From assembly GCA_900762005.1 (NCBI GenBank), contig CAAFEV010000101.1:1-16110 (forward strand): a DNA stretch of 16,110 nt, given 5' to 3'. Position 1 is the stretch's first letter. Each line of letters begins with the position of its first letter. This DNA is from an uncultured Oscillospiraceae bacterium (GTDB lineage: Bacteria > Bacillota > Clostridia > Oscillospirales > Oscillospiraceae). The notes beneath the pieces were generated by a model that was not told the origin of the DNA, searched no databases, and saw nothing but the letters and a program-made list of their open reading frames with translations. Below, one piece after another: positions 9,353-16,096 of this stretch. Position numbers and translations under genes: made by a program.

Positions 9353-10177
9353 ATGGAAAAACTGATATGCCCGGTCTGCGGTGCTCTGCTTACGCAGGGG
9401 CAGAGCGCATGGCACTGTGAGAACAGACACAGCTTTGATGTCGCAAGGCAGGGCTATGTCAATCTCCTGCCGGTCACGCAAAAGCACTCGCTCCACCCTG
9501 GCGACACGCAGGAAATGGTTGCCGCGCGGCGGGAATTTCTTACTGCGGGGCACTATGCGCCGATTGCGCAGACGCTGCGGCAGCTGACCGGCGACTTTGC
9601 GCCGGCGGCAAAAACGGTCTTGGATGCCGGCTGCGGCGAGGGCTATTACCTGAAGCAGCTTACCGGGCTGCCGGAGCGTTGGGGCATTGATATTTCCAAG
9701 GATGCTGTGCGTTATGCCGCTGCGAGGGACAAGAACGCGCATTGGCTTACGGCGACGGCAGCGCATCTGCCCTTTGCAGACGCGCAATTTGACCTGCTGC
9801 TGTCCATGTTCGCGCTGACAGCCGCGGAGGAATTTGCGCGGGTGCTGCGCCCGGGCGGTGTTTTTGTGCAGGTGCTTGCCGGAACGGCGCATTTGCCCGC
9901 CTTAAAAGCCATCATTTATCCGCAGCAGCTTGAAAAGGAAAAGCGGCTCCATGCGCAATACCCCGGCTTCACGCTTTTACATACGCAGACGCTGCGCTTT
10001 TCCTTTACGCTTACTGCACCGCAGCAGGTGCGTCAGCTGCTCTATATGACGCCGCATGTCTGGCGCATTCGCAGGGAGAACGCCGAAGCACTTGCGCAGA
10101 CCGCGCAGCTGACGGACACAGCCGAGGTAATATTTAACGTCTATGGTAGACAAACGGCAAAAGCTCTGTTAAAATAA
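9353..10177 (+). CDS. rlmA: 23S rRNA (guanine-N1)-methyltransferase, RlmA family
   Basis: RlmA enzymes methylate N1 of a guanine in helix 35 of 23S rRNA at the peptide exit tunnel: G745 for the E. coli type, G748 for the Gram-positive TlrB type, which contributes to tylosin resistance together with TlrD. The 274-residue protein has the diagnostic N-terminal zinc finger (C6, C9, C22, H26; CPVC then CENRH). It is followed by the family stretch after ARQGYVNLLP and by an SAM-binding fold with DAGCGEGYY (91-99). Downstream are the ALTAAEEFARVLRPGG region and a C-terminal domain. The start is supported by GAAAGGA 7 bases upstream. It is the first gene of a plus-strand run, 45 bases ahead of the SPFH gene. 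From taxonomy the G748 type is more likely, but the target base cannot be told from sequence alone. Confidence 0.88.
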   Translation: MEKLICPVCGALLTQGQSAWHCENRHSFDVARQGYVNLLPVTQKHSLHPGDTQEMVAARREFLTAGHYAPIAQTLRQLTGDFAPAAKTVLDAGCGEGYYLKQLTGLPERWGIDISKDAVRYAAARDKNAHWLTATAAHLPFADAQFDLLLSMFALTAAEEFARVLRPGGVFVQVLAGTAHLPALKAIIYPQQLEKEKRLHAQYPGFTLLHTQTLRFSFTLTAPQQVRQLLYMTPHVWRIRRENAEALAQTAQLTDTAEVIFNVYGRQTAKALLK

Positions 10178-10222
10178 GGAAGAAAATTCATACATATAGA
10201 AAATAAAAAGGAGAAAGAACAA

Positions 10223-11131
10223 ATGGTAATCGGAGTAATTCTCGGCGCATTATTTTTCATTTTGATGATTGCGGGCTTTGTGCTGGCGCGCTCACTGTAT
10301 CGCAGGGACCATACCAAGGGCTGTGTATGTTCCGTCGTCTTTTCCGTAATCATGCTGTTAGGGCTTGTGCTTGTGCCGGCGAGCTTTCACACGGTAGACA
10401 CGGGCGAGGTTGCGGTGGTGAAGCATCTCGGTGAGGCGAAGGAGGTTCGCACGGCGGGTACGCACTTTGATTTGTGGATTGTCAATTCCTATCAGCGTTA
10501 CGACGCGAAGGTGCAGAATATTGACATTACGACTGCGGCTTATTCCAGCGACGCGCAGACGATGAACCTGCAAATGACTCTGCAATACCAGATTATGGGC
10601 GACAAGGTCATGGAGATTGCCAGACAATACGGCTCACTCGAAATTCTGCAAAACCGCATTCAATCGATTGCGACGGAAAAGACCAAGGCAATTTTGTCCG
10701 CGCACAAGGCGATGGACATTATATCCGACCGTGCGGCAATGTCGCCAGCGGTGGAAATGGCGATTAAGGATGCCATCGGCGATGAATATTATGTCAATGT
10801 GACGGCGGTTGTCCTGACCAACATTGATTTTTCCGATGCCTTTGAGCAGGCGGTTGAGGAAAAGATGATTGCCGAGCAAAAGCAGCTCAAGGCGGAGTAT
10901 GAGAACAAGACCAAGGTTGCGCAGGCGGAGGCGGACGCAAAGGCGAAGATTGTCGCCGCCGAAGCGGAGGCAAAAGCGAACGCGCTGCTGGAAGAATCGC
11001 TGACCGACAAGATTTTGCAGGAGATGTATATTGACAAATGGGACGGCAAGCTGCCCAAGGTAGTCACTGGCAACGACGCAATGTCGCTGCTGCTGCCGGC
11101 CGAAACCGTCACTGAGGATACGGTTGAATAG
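10223..11131 (+). CDS. Membrane-anchored SPFH/band-7 (prohibitin-like) protein
   Basis: SPFH proteins form large membrane-associated ring assemblies that scaffold membrane microdomains or proteases. This 302-residue protein starts with two hydrophobic segments (about 2-24 and 33-55) joined by a short basic loop (RSLYRRDHTKG). A band-7 domain follows (about 55-215: TVDTGEVAVVKHLGE, the IDITTAAYSSDAQTMNLQ region and TNIDFSDAFEQAVEEK). Next comes an Ala/Glu/Lys-rich coiled coil (about 208-258) and a short C-terminal region (KWDGKLPKVVTG then SLLLP). The start is set by AAAAGGAG, 9 bases before the ATG. It sits 45 bases after the methyltransferase and 36 bases before prfA, so probably in the same transcript. 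Two N-terminal membrane segments are more than the single anchor of many family members. The client or partner is unknown; no NfeD-like partner gene is adjacent. Confidence 0.85.
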   Translation: MVIGVILGALFFILMIAGFVLARSLYRRDHTKGCVCSVVFSVIMLLGLVLVPASFHTVDTGEVAVVKHLGEAKEVRTAGTHFDLWIVNSYQRYDAKVQNIDITTAAYSSDAQTMNLQMTLQYQIMGDKVMEIARQYGSLEILQNRIQSIATEKTKAILSAHKAMDIISDRAAMSPAVEMAIKDAIGDEYYVNVTAVVLTNIDFSDAFEQAVEEKMIAEQKQLKAEYENKTKVAQAEADAKAKIVAAEAEAKANALLEESLTDKILQEMYIDKWDGKLPKVVTGNDAMSLLLPAETVTEDTVE

Positions 11132-11167
11132 CATTCACAGCGGATAAATTTTCCCAAAGGAGCGGCT

Positions 11168-12244
11168 ATGCTGGAAAAACTGAAATTTGTAGAAGAAAAA
11201 TATATAGAGCTGTGCGCCCGTGCCGAGCAGCCGGATTTTTACGCTGACCCGAAAAAGGCGGCGGCGTATTTAAAGGAGCAAAAGGAGCTTGCGCCGGTTG
11301 TGAACGCATATCGCGCCTTTTTGCGGGCAAAACAGGATATGGCGGACGCCCAGGAACTGATAAGCCGCGAAAATGACGCAGAGCTGAAGGCACTGTGTCA
11401 GGAGGAATTCACGCTGGCGAAAAAACGCAGTGAGGCACTGGAGCAGGAGCTGAAGCTGCTGTTGCTGCCGCGGGACCCGAACGACGGCAAGAGCGTAATT
11501 ATGGAAATTCGCGGCGGAGTCGGCGGTGAGGAAAGCGCGCTCTTCGCCCATAGTCTGTTCCGGATGTACAACCTTTATGCCGCGTCTAGGGGCTGGACGA
11601 TTTCGCTTTTGAATTACAATGAGACCGAGTTGGGCGGCGTGAAGGAGGCGGACTTCGAAATTCAGGGTGCGGGTGCTTTTTCACGGCTCAAATTCGAGTC
11701 TGGTGTGCATCGTGTGCAGCGCGTACCCGAAACGGAGTCCGGCGGCAGGGTACACACCTCCACGGCGACGGTTGCTGTCCTGCCCGAAATGGAGGAAGCG
11801 GACGTAGACATCCGCCCGGAGGACATTGAAATGCAGGTCTACCGTTCCTCGGGCGCGGGCGGTCAGCACATCAACAAGACCTCGTCTGCCGTGCGCCTGA
11901 TTCATAAACCGACGGGCATTGTCGTTTCGTGTCAGGAGGAGCGCAGCCAGTTCCAGAACCGTGAAAAATGTATGCTCATGCTCTCGTCGAAGCTCTATCG
12001 GATGGAGCAGGAGCGCATCGAGTCCGCCTATTCCGGCGAACGCCGTTCGCAGGTCGGCAGCGGGATGCGCAACGAGAAAATCCGCACCTATAACTTCCCG
12101 CAAAGCCGTGTCACCGACCATCGCATCGGCTTGACTCTTTATAAGATCGACGCCGTAATGAACGGTGATTTAGACGAAATTTTAGACGCACTGATTGCCG
12201 CCGAGCAGGCGCAGAAGCTGCGCGAAAGCGGGGAACAGGCATGA
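11168..12244 (+). CDS. prfA: Peptide chain release factor 1
   Basis: RF1 recognises UAA and UAG in the ribosomal A site and triggers peptide release. The 358 residues match the family. The codon-recognition element is the RF1-type PxT tripeptide, here PET at 187-189 in HRVQRVPETESGGR; RF2 would have SPF. The catalytic GGQ is at 231-233 in SSGAGGQHINKTSSAVR. The N-terminal region (about 1-100) is the helical RF1 domain. The ribosome binding site AAAGGAG (11156-11162) sits 5 bases before the ATG. The TGA stop overlaps the tsaC ATG (ATGA), so the two are translationally coupled. The usual partner gene prmC, which methylates the GGQ glutamine and often follows prfA in Firmicutes, is not found here. 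Confidence 0.98.
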   Translation: MLEKLKFVEEKYIELCARAEQPDFYADPKKAAAYLKEQKELAPVVNAYRAFLRAKQDMADAQELISRENDAELKALCQEEFTLAKKRSEALEQELKLLLLPRDPNDGKSVIMEIRGGVGGEESALFAHSLFRMYNLYAASRGWTISLLNYNETELGGVKEADFEIQGAGAFSRLKFESGVHRVQRVPETESGGRVHTSTATVAVLPEMEEADVDIRPEDIEMQVYRSSGAGGQHINKTSSAVRLIHKPTGIVVSCQEERSQFQNREKCMLMLSSKLYRMEQERIESAYSGERRSQVGSGMRNEKIRTYNFPQSRVTDHRIGLTLYKIDAVMNGDLDEILDALIAAEQAQKLRESGEQA

Positions 12245-13275
12245 AAACACTGATGCTCTCCACAAAAAGCGAGACGGATATCGCCCTTGCCGCAAGGCTG
12301 CTTCAGCGCGGCAAGCTCGTTGCCATTCCGACCGAAACGGTTTACGGACTCGGCGCAAACGGTCTGAACGAAGCCGCCGTTGCGCGGATATTTGAGGCAA
12401 AGGGCAGACCGCAGGACAACCCCCTGATTTTGCACATCTCCGAGCCGGGGGAGCTGGAGAAGCTTTGCAAAAACATTCCCGATACCGCGTGGCTTTTGGC
12501 GGAGCACTTCTGGCCGGGACCTCTGACCATGGTGCTGCCTGTGCGCGATATTGTGCCCAAGCGCACCACTGCGGGCTTGGATACCGTTGCCGTCCGCTGC
12601 CCGAAAACCGAAGCGACGCGGCAGCTCATCCGTCTTGCGGGTGTGCCGATTGCCGCTCCGTCGGCAAACCGCTCCGGCAAGCCCTCCACCACCACCGCGC
12701 AGCATGTGCTGCACGATATGGACGGCAGAATCGAAGCGATTTTAGACGGCGGTGCGTGTGAGGTCGGCGTGGAATCAACGATTGTGGACTTAACGGGCAA
12801 AAAGGCGCGTCTGCTGCGGCCGGGCGGCATCACGCCGGAGGAGCTGACGGCTCTTTTGGGCGAATTGGAGATAGACCGCGCCGTGCTCGGGCAGATTTCC
12901 AATGATGCCGTTGTCCGCGCCCCGGGCATGAAGTACAAGCACTATGCGCCGAGTGCGCAGGTCGTTATTGTCTCCGGCAGCCGCGATAAGGCGGCGGCAT
13001 ATGTCCGCAAACGCTTTCAGCCGACTGACGCAGTGCTCTGCTTTTCCGAGGAGCTGCCGCTGTATCAGGGCTGTAATCCCACCGCCTACGGCAGCGAGAA
13101 CGACATCCGAACCCTGTCGACAGGGCTGTTTTCCGCTCTGCGCGACTTAGACCGCCCGGAGATAACCGCCATCTATGCCCGCTGTCCCGAGGGCGGCGGA
13201 GTGGCTTACGCCGTGGGCAACCGCCTGAAAAAAGCGGCGGGCTTCCGGATTGTAAACGCGGAGGATGAAGGATGA
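12241..13275 (+). CDS. tsaC: Threonylcarbamoyl-AMP synthase (Sua5/YrdC family, two-domain form)
   Basis: This enzyme makes threonylcarbamoyl-AMP from threonine, bicarbonate and ATP, the first step of t6A formation at position 37 of ANN-decoding tRNAs. The YrdC domain (about 10-205) shows TETVYGLG (31-38), the KGRPxxNPL signature (K54, R56, P57), WPGPLT (91-96), SANRSG (141-146) and the ESTIVD motif (178-183). At 344 residues it also carries the C-terminal Sua5 domain, joined by the linker APGMKYKHYAP (227-237). The gene is therefore the long Sua5 (TsaC2) form, not the short E. coli form. It overlaps prfA by ATGA at its start and coaE by ATGA at its end. No upstream ribosome binding site stronger than the prfA 3' coding sequence is obvious, consistent with coupled translation. 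Confidence 0.96.
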   Translation: MKTLMLSTKSETDIALAARLLQRGKLVAIPTETVYGLGANGLNEAAVARIFEAKGRPQDNPLILHISEPGELEKLCKNIPDTAWLLAEHFWPGPLTMVLPVRDIVPKRTTAGLDTVAVRCPKTEATRQLIRLAGVPIAAPSANRSGKPSTTTAQHVLHDMDGRIEAILDGGACEVGVESTIVDLTGKKARLLRPGGITPEELTALLGELEIDRAVLGQISNDAVVRAPGMKYKHYAPSAQVVIVSGSRDKAAAYVRKRFQPTDAVLCFSEELPLYQGCNPTAYGSENDIRTLSTGLFSALRDLDRPEITAIYARCPEGGGVAYAVGNRLKKAAGFRIVNAEDEG

Positions 13276-15260
13276 AGCTCATTGGAATTACCGGCGGCTC
13301 CGGCAGCGGAAAATCAACGCTGCTGCTGGCGGCGCAGACAATCGGCGCGGTTACGATTGACTGTGACGCGCTGTATCATGAAATGCTGCAAAGCGATGAA
13401 CGCCTGCTTGCCGCGATTGCCGATGAATTTCCGGCGGTGATGCACGACGGGCAGCTCAACCGCCGTGCTCTGGCTGCTGAGGTGTTTCACGACGGGGAGA
13501 AGCTTCTGCGTCTCAACACCGTGACACACGCGAGAGTTGCCGAACGGGTAAGGGAGCGTCTTGACGCGTTGCGCGGGCAGGGAACCGCGCTTGTGGCGAT
13601 TGAGGCAATCGGACTGTTCGAGAGCGGCATTGCCGCGCTGTGCGATTTCACGGTTACCGTCACCGCGCCGACGGAGCTGCGCGTCGAGCGGCTGATGCTG
13701 CGCGACGGTATCTCACGCGAGGAGGTGCTTGCCCGTCTGGACGCGCAGCAGAGTGATGAATATTTCTTTTCTATGGCGGATTACATTCTGCCGACGAGCG
13801 GCAGCACCCCCGATGAATTTCTGGAAACCTGCAAGAATTTTTTAGAAGGAGTTTTGAATATGGAAAAAAACAAGTACGAGGCACTGCGCAAGGAGCTGCT
13901 GTTTGCGCCGAAGAACGGCTATGACCGCATCAGCGCAGAGGATTTAACCGCCATGGAGCCGTATTGCAAGGCATATATGGACTTCATTTCGACCTGTAAA
14001 ATCGAGCGTGAGGCGGTGGACTGGACAATCGCCGAGGCGGAAAAGCACGGCTTCAAGCCGCTCAGACCCGGAATGCAGCTCAAGCCCGGCGACCGTGTCT
14101 ACGGCAACAACCATGCCAAGAGCGTCATTTTTGCCGTAATCGGCGCGGAGAGCCTGAACGCAGGTGCGCACATCTGCGCAGCGCATATCGACTCTCCGCG
14201 TCTGGACTTAAAGCCGAACCCTCTGTATGAGGACGGCGAGCTGGCATATTTCAAGACCCACTATTACGGCGGGATTAAAAAATACCAGTGGACGACCACG
14301 CCGCTTGCCCTGCACGGCGTTGTGGCAAAAAAGGACGGCAGCGTCGTCAAGGTCACTGTCGGTGAGGACGCGGGCGACCCGATTTTCTGCGTCACCGATT
14401 TGCTCATTCATCTTGCGGGCGACCAGATGAAAAAGACAATGTCCGAGGGTGTCACGGGCGAAAATCTCAACATTCTGCTCGGCAGTCGCCCTCTGACTGA
14501 GGACGAGGGCGCAGACCGTGTGAAATTCGCCGTCCTGTGCCTGCTGCATGAAAAGTACGGCTTAACCGAGGACGATTTCCTCTCTGCGGAGCTGACCATG
14601 GTTCCGGCAGGCGCAGCGCGTGAGGTCGGCTTTGACCGCAGCCTGATTGCCGCCTACGGGCACGATGACCGTGTCTGTGCCTATGCCGCCTTTGCCCCGT
14701 TGCTCAACCTCGACACCCCGAAAAAGACGGCAATCTGCGTCCTGGCGGATAAAGAGGAAATCGGCTCCGAGGGCATCTCCGGTATGCAAAGTCATTATTT
14801 TGAAACCTTCATGCACGATTTGTGCAAGGCAACCGATGCCTGTATTCACCGCTGCTTTGAAGGCTCCTTCTGCCTGTCTGCCGATGTCAGCAATGCCTTT
14901 GATCCGATTTACGCCGAGACCTGCGACCGCCGCAACAACACGAAAATCAACTACGGCACCGGCATTTTCAAATACACCGGTGCGCGTGGAAAAAGTGCCT
15001 CCTCCGACGCAGCGGCAGAGGTCATGGCATATGTCCGCCGTCTGTTCTCCGACAATGACGTCATCTGGCAGACGGGCGAGCTGGGCAAGGTCGATCAGGG
15101 CGGCGGCGGCACCGTCGCGTGCTATATGGCAAACCGCAACATTGAAACCGTCGATGCGGGCGTACCCGTCCTTTCCATGCACGCGCCGATGGAGCTTGTC
15201 TCCAAGCTCGACACCTACATGACCTTCAAGGGCATGAAGGTGTTCTACGAGGAAACCTGA
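13272..15260 (+). CDS. coaE: Dephospho-CoA kinase reading in frame into an M18 aminopeptidase
   Basis: As written, this is one open frame of 662 codons. Residues 1 to about 195 are dephospho-CoA kinase, which phosphorylates the 3'-hydroxyl of dephospho-CoA to give CoA. They carry the P-loop GGSGSGKST (8-16), the substrate-side DCDALYH (31-37) and the late-lid RLDAQQSDEYF segment, and match the usual full CoaE length of about 200. From codon 197 the frame is a complete M18 aminopeptidase. No stop separates them. An ideal ribosome binding site and ATG sit at the boundary, and a single T missing from the T6 run (13838-13843) or the T4 run (13852-13855) would bring TAG (13843-13845) or TGA (13855-13857) into frame. 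I think two proteins are the ancestral state. Whether the fusion is real, a recent stop loss or a homopolymer error cannot be decided here. The start has GGAGG 7 bases upstream and overlaps the tsaC stop. Confidence 0.8.
   Translation: MKLIGITGGSGSGKSTLLLAAQTIGAVTIDCDALYHEMLQSDERLLAAIADEFPAVMHDGQLNRRALAAEVFHDGEKLLRLNTVTHARVAERVRERLDALRGQGTALVAIEAIGLFESGIAALCDFTVTVTAPTELRVERLMLRDGISREEVLARLDAQQSDEYFFSMADYILPTSGSTPDEFLETCKNFLEGVLNMEKNKYEALRKELLFAPKNGYDRISAEDLTAMEPYCKAYMDFISTCKIEREAVDWTIAEAEKHGFKPLRPGMQLKPGDRVYGNNHAKSVIFAVIGAESLNAGAHICAAHIDSPRLDLKPNPLYEDGELAYFKTHYYGGIKKYQWTTTPLALHGVVAKKDGSVVKVTVGEDAGDPIFCVTDLLIHLAGDQMKKTMSEGVTGENLNILLGSRPLTEDEGADRVKFAVLCLLHEKYGLTEDDFLSAELTMVPAGAAREVGFDRSLIAAYGHDDRVCAYAAFAPLLNLDTPKKTAICVLADKEEIGSEGISGMQSHYFETFMHDLCKATDACIHRCFEGSFCLSADVSNAFDPIYAETCDRRNNTKINYGTGIFKYTGARGKSASSDAAAEVMAYVRRLFSDNDVIWQTGELGKVDQGGGGTVACYMANRNIETVDAGVPVLSMHAPMELVSKLDTYMTFKGMKVFYEET
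13844..13851 (+). promoter_or_regulatory. Internal ribosome binding site for the aminopeptidase
   Basis: AGAAGGAG lies within the coaE frame, 8 bases before ATG 13860. It is as strong as any ribosome binding site in the window and ideally placed. It argues that the aminopeptidase is initiated independently, whether or not ribosomes also read through from coaE. Confidence 0.8.
13860..15260 (+). CDS. M18-family zinc aminopeptidase (internal start)
   Basis: M18 enzymes are cytoplasmic di-zinc exopeptidases, often dodecameric, that remove N-terminal residues, in many members aspartate or glutamate. From its own ATG this is 466 residues, the normal family length. Expected metal and catalytic residues are visible: H109 and D111 in AHIDSPRLDLKP, HDD at 268-270, DKEEIGSEG (297-305) with the catalytic and metal Glu pair E299/E300, D342 in SADVSNAFDP, and H441 in SMHAPME. 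The first Zn region is followed by YFKTHYYGGIKKYQW, which resembles the aminopeptidase 1 (ApeA-like) branch. The start is chosen from AGAAGGAG 8 bases upstream and from alignment of MEKNKYEALRKE with family N-termini. It is the last gene before a hairpin terminator. A role in peptide turnover is likely; its specificity cannot be read here. Confidence 0.9.
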   Translation: MEKNKYEALRKELLFAPKNGYDRISAEDLTAMEPYCKAYMDFISTCKIEREAVDWTIAEAEKHGFKPLRPGMQLKPGDRVYGNNHAKSVIFAVIGAESLNAGAHICAAHIDSPRLDLKPNPLYEDGELAYFKTHYYGGIKKYQWTTTPLALHGVVAKKDGSVVKVTVGEDAGDPIFCVTDLLIHLAGDQMKKTMSEGVTGENLNILLGSRPLTEDEGADRVKFAVLCLLHEKYGLTEDDFLSAELTMVPAGAAREVGFDRSLIAAYGHDDRVCAYAAFAPLLNLDTPKKTAICVLADKEEIGSEGISGMQSHYFETFMHDLCKATDACIHRCFEGSFCLSADVSNAFDPIYAETCDRRNNTKINYGTGIFKYTGARGKSASSDAAAEVMAYVRRLFSDNDVIWQTGELGKVDQGGGGTVACYMANRNIETVDAGVPVLSMHAPMELVSKLDTYMTFKGMKVFYEET

Positions 15261-15273
15261 AAATGGACAAAAA

Positions 15274-15303
15274 CGTGCACAGGAGGGCTGCCTCCTGTGC
15301 ACG
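15274..15303. terminator. Bidirectional hairpin terminator
   Basis: CGTGCACAGGAGG and CCTCCTGTGCACG form a perfect 13-bp stem around a GCTG loop, starting 13 bases after the aminopeptidase stop. On the plus strand the following tract is weak (CGCTTTACC). On the minus strand the stem is followed by TTTTTGTCCATTTT, a good U-tract (positions 15273 downward). It therefore looks like a proper intrinsic terminator for the minus-strand nucleotidyltransferase and a probable one for the plus-strand operon. Confidence 0.8.
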
Positions 15304-15467
15304 CGCTTTACCGAAAGAGCACACAATCCCGCTGGGGTGAAACGGCAGCATAAAACTGGAGTTTGAATGACAGCGCAAAGGGCAATATTTCCCGGTAATA
15401 CGCCCGTTTATAGGTTGACATAATAATATTACGGTAAATAAGTTATGATGCGTGCGCAACAAGGTGC
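15304..15467. other. Non-coding stretch between two converging genes
   Basis: No gene is supported here. The right half (about 15380-15450) is AT-rich, unlike its surroundings. It contains a perfect TTGACA hexamer on the plus strand (15415-15420) between inverted GTAATA (15395-15400) and TATTAC (15427-15432), and an imperfect direct repeat CGGTAATA / CGGTAAATA (15393, 15432). The only nearby -10-like hexamers are poorly spaced: TAAGTT at 18 bases and TATGAT at 23. No plus-strand gene follows. On the minus strand this is the 3' untranslated region of the nucleotidyltransferase gene. Confidence 0.5.
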
Positions 15468-16058
15468 TTATGCTTTCTTTTGCTTTTTCAGGTCCTCCAA
15501 CGCTTTCGGCGTGTCGATATCGGTCAGCTCCGTTTCGTTCACCTCGACGGTCAGCAGGCGGTCGAGATGCTTGCGAATCACGGTGTTGCCGCCGCAGTCC
15601 TCCTTCAGCGCAAGCAGCTCGTCAAAGAAATCCCTCGGAAAAATACAGGGATTGCCGCGTTTGCCGTTGTGAGCCGCGCCGACAATACAATCCGGATTTT
15701 CTTCCCAGCGGGAAATCACCCGTTGCACCGACTTTTTTTCCAGAAGCGGCTGGTCGGAAACCAGATAAAGAATCGCGTCGCAGTCCGCCATTGCGTTCGT
15801 GCCGAGAGAAATGGTGTGGCTGATGCCCCAATCGGGGTGCTCATTGCGCAGGCTCACAAAGCCGAATTGCCGCGCGAGGGCTTCGACCTCGGGATATTGC
15901 GTGACGATGACCACGCGCGAAAGCATTTCCTTCGGGACTGACTCCAAGGCGTGTAGAATTAACGGCTTGCCCTTAAAAACGGCGGCTAATTTGTTGCTTT
16001 GAAAGCGTTCTGCGTTGCCTGCCGCCATCACAAGGCAGCCGATTTTTTGTTCTTTCAT
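15468..16058 (-). CDS. MobA/MocA-like nucleotidyltransferase
   Basis: This is a small GT-A fold nucleotidyltransferase of the MobA-like NTP transferase family. Relatives attach CMP or GMP to molybdopterin to finish the molybdenum cofactor, and clostridial members often sit with molybdenum hydroxylase genes. The 196 residues show the N-terminal nucleotide loop VMAAGNAERFQSNK (10-23), the metal-binding SDQP (101-104), RGNP (134-137), the DCGGNTVIRKH segment (154-164) and the terminal DIDTPKALEDL (180-190). ATG 16058 is chosen because AGGGG lies about 11 bases upstream; the frame could also begin at a TTG at 16076, but that would absorb the ribosome binding site. No molybdenum enzyme gene lies within the window, so the cofactor link is from the family only. 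It could instead activate another sugar or alcohol phosphate substrate. Confidence 0.85.
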   Translation of the reverse strand: MKEQKIGCLVMAAGNAERFQSNKLAAVFKGKPLILHALESVPKEMLSRVVIVTQYPEVEALARQFGFVSLRNEHPDWGISHTISLGTNAMADCDAILYLVSDQPLLEKKSVQRVISRWEENPDCIVGAAHNGKRGNPCIFPRDFFDELLALKEDCGGNTVIRKHLDRLLTVEVNETELTDIDTPKALEDLKKQKKA

Positions 16059-16090
16059 ACAAATAATCCCCTGCAAAAATAGATGTGTTT

Positions 16091-16096
16091 AGTATA
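16091..16096 (-). promoter_or_regulatory. Probable -10 element for the nucleotidyltransferase gene
   Basis: On the minus strand TATACT (5 of 6 matches to TATAAT) lies 33 bases before the chosen ATG. The matching -35 would fall just outside the window, so the promoter cannot be completed. It would give a leader of roughly 25 bases holding the AGGGG ribosome binding site. Confidence 0.5.

Noticed and set aside
9284..9892. Long N-terminal extension of the deacetylase frame
   Set aside because: The extra 203 codons run antisense through the RlmA gene and lack family similarity. The signal peptide and ribosome binding site place the start at 9283.
14562..15326. Minus-strand open frame of 254 codons opposite the aminopeptidase
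   Set aside because: It is a shadow of the conserved M18 coding sequence, with no recognisable domain, and it also crosses the terminator hairpin.
15226..15462. Minus-strand 78-codon frame across the gap before the nucleotidyltransferase gene
   Set aside because: It overlaps the aminopeptidase end and the terminator stem, has no ribosome binding site that I can see, and its low-complexity translation resembles no family.
15480..15941. Plus-strand 153-codon frame opposite the nucleotidyltransferase
   Set aside because: It is the reverse shadow of a gene with clear MobA-like motifs on the other strand.
16059..16076. TTG start six codons earlier for the nucleotidyltransferase
   Set aside because: ATG 16058 has a well-placed AGGGG ribosome binding site that the longer form would bury inside its coding sequence.
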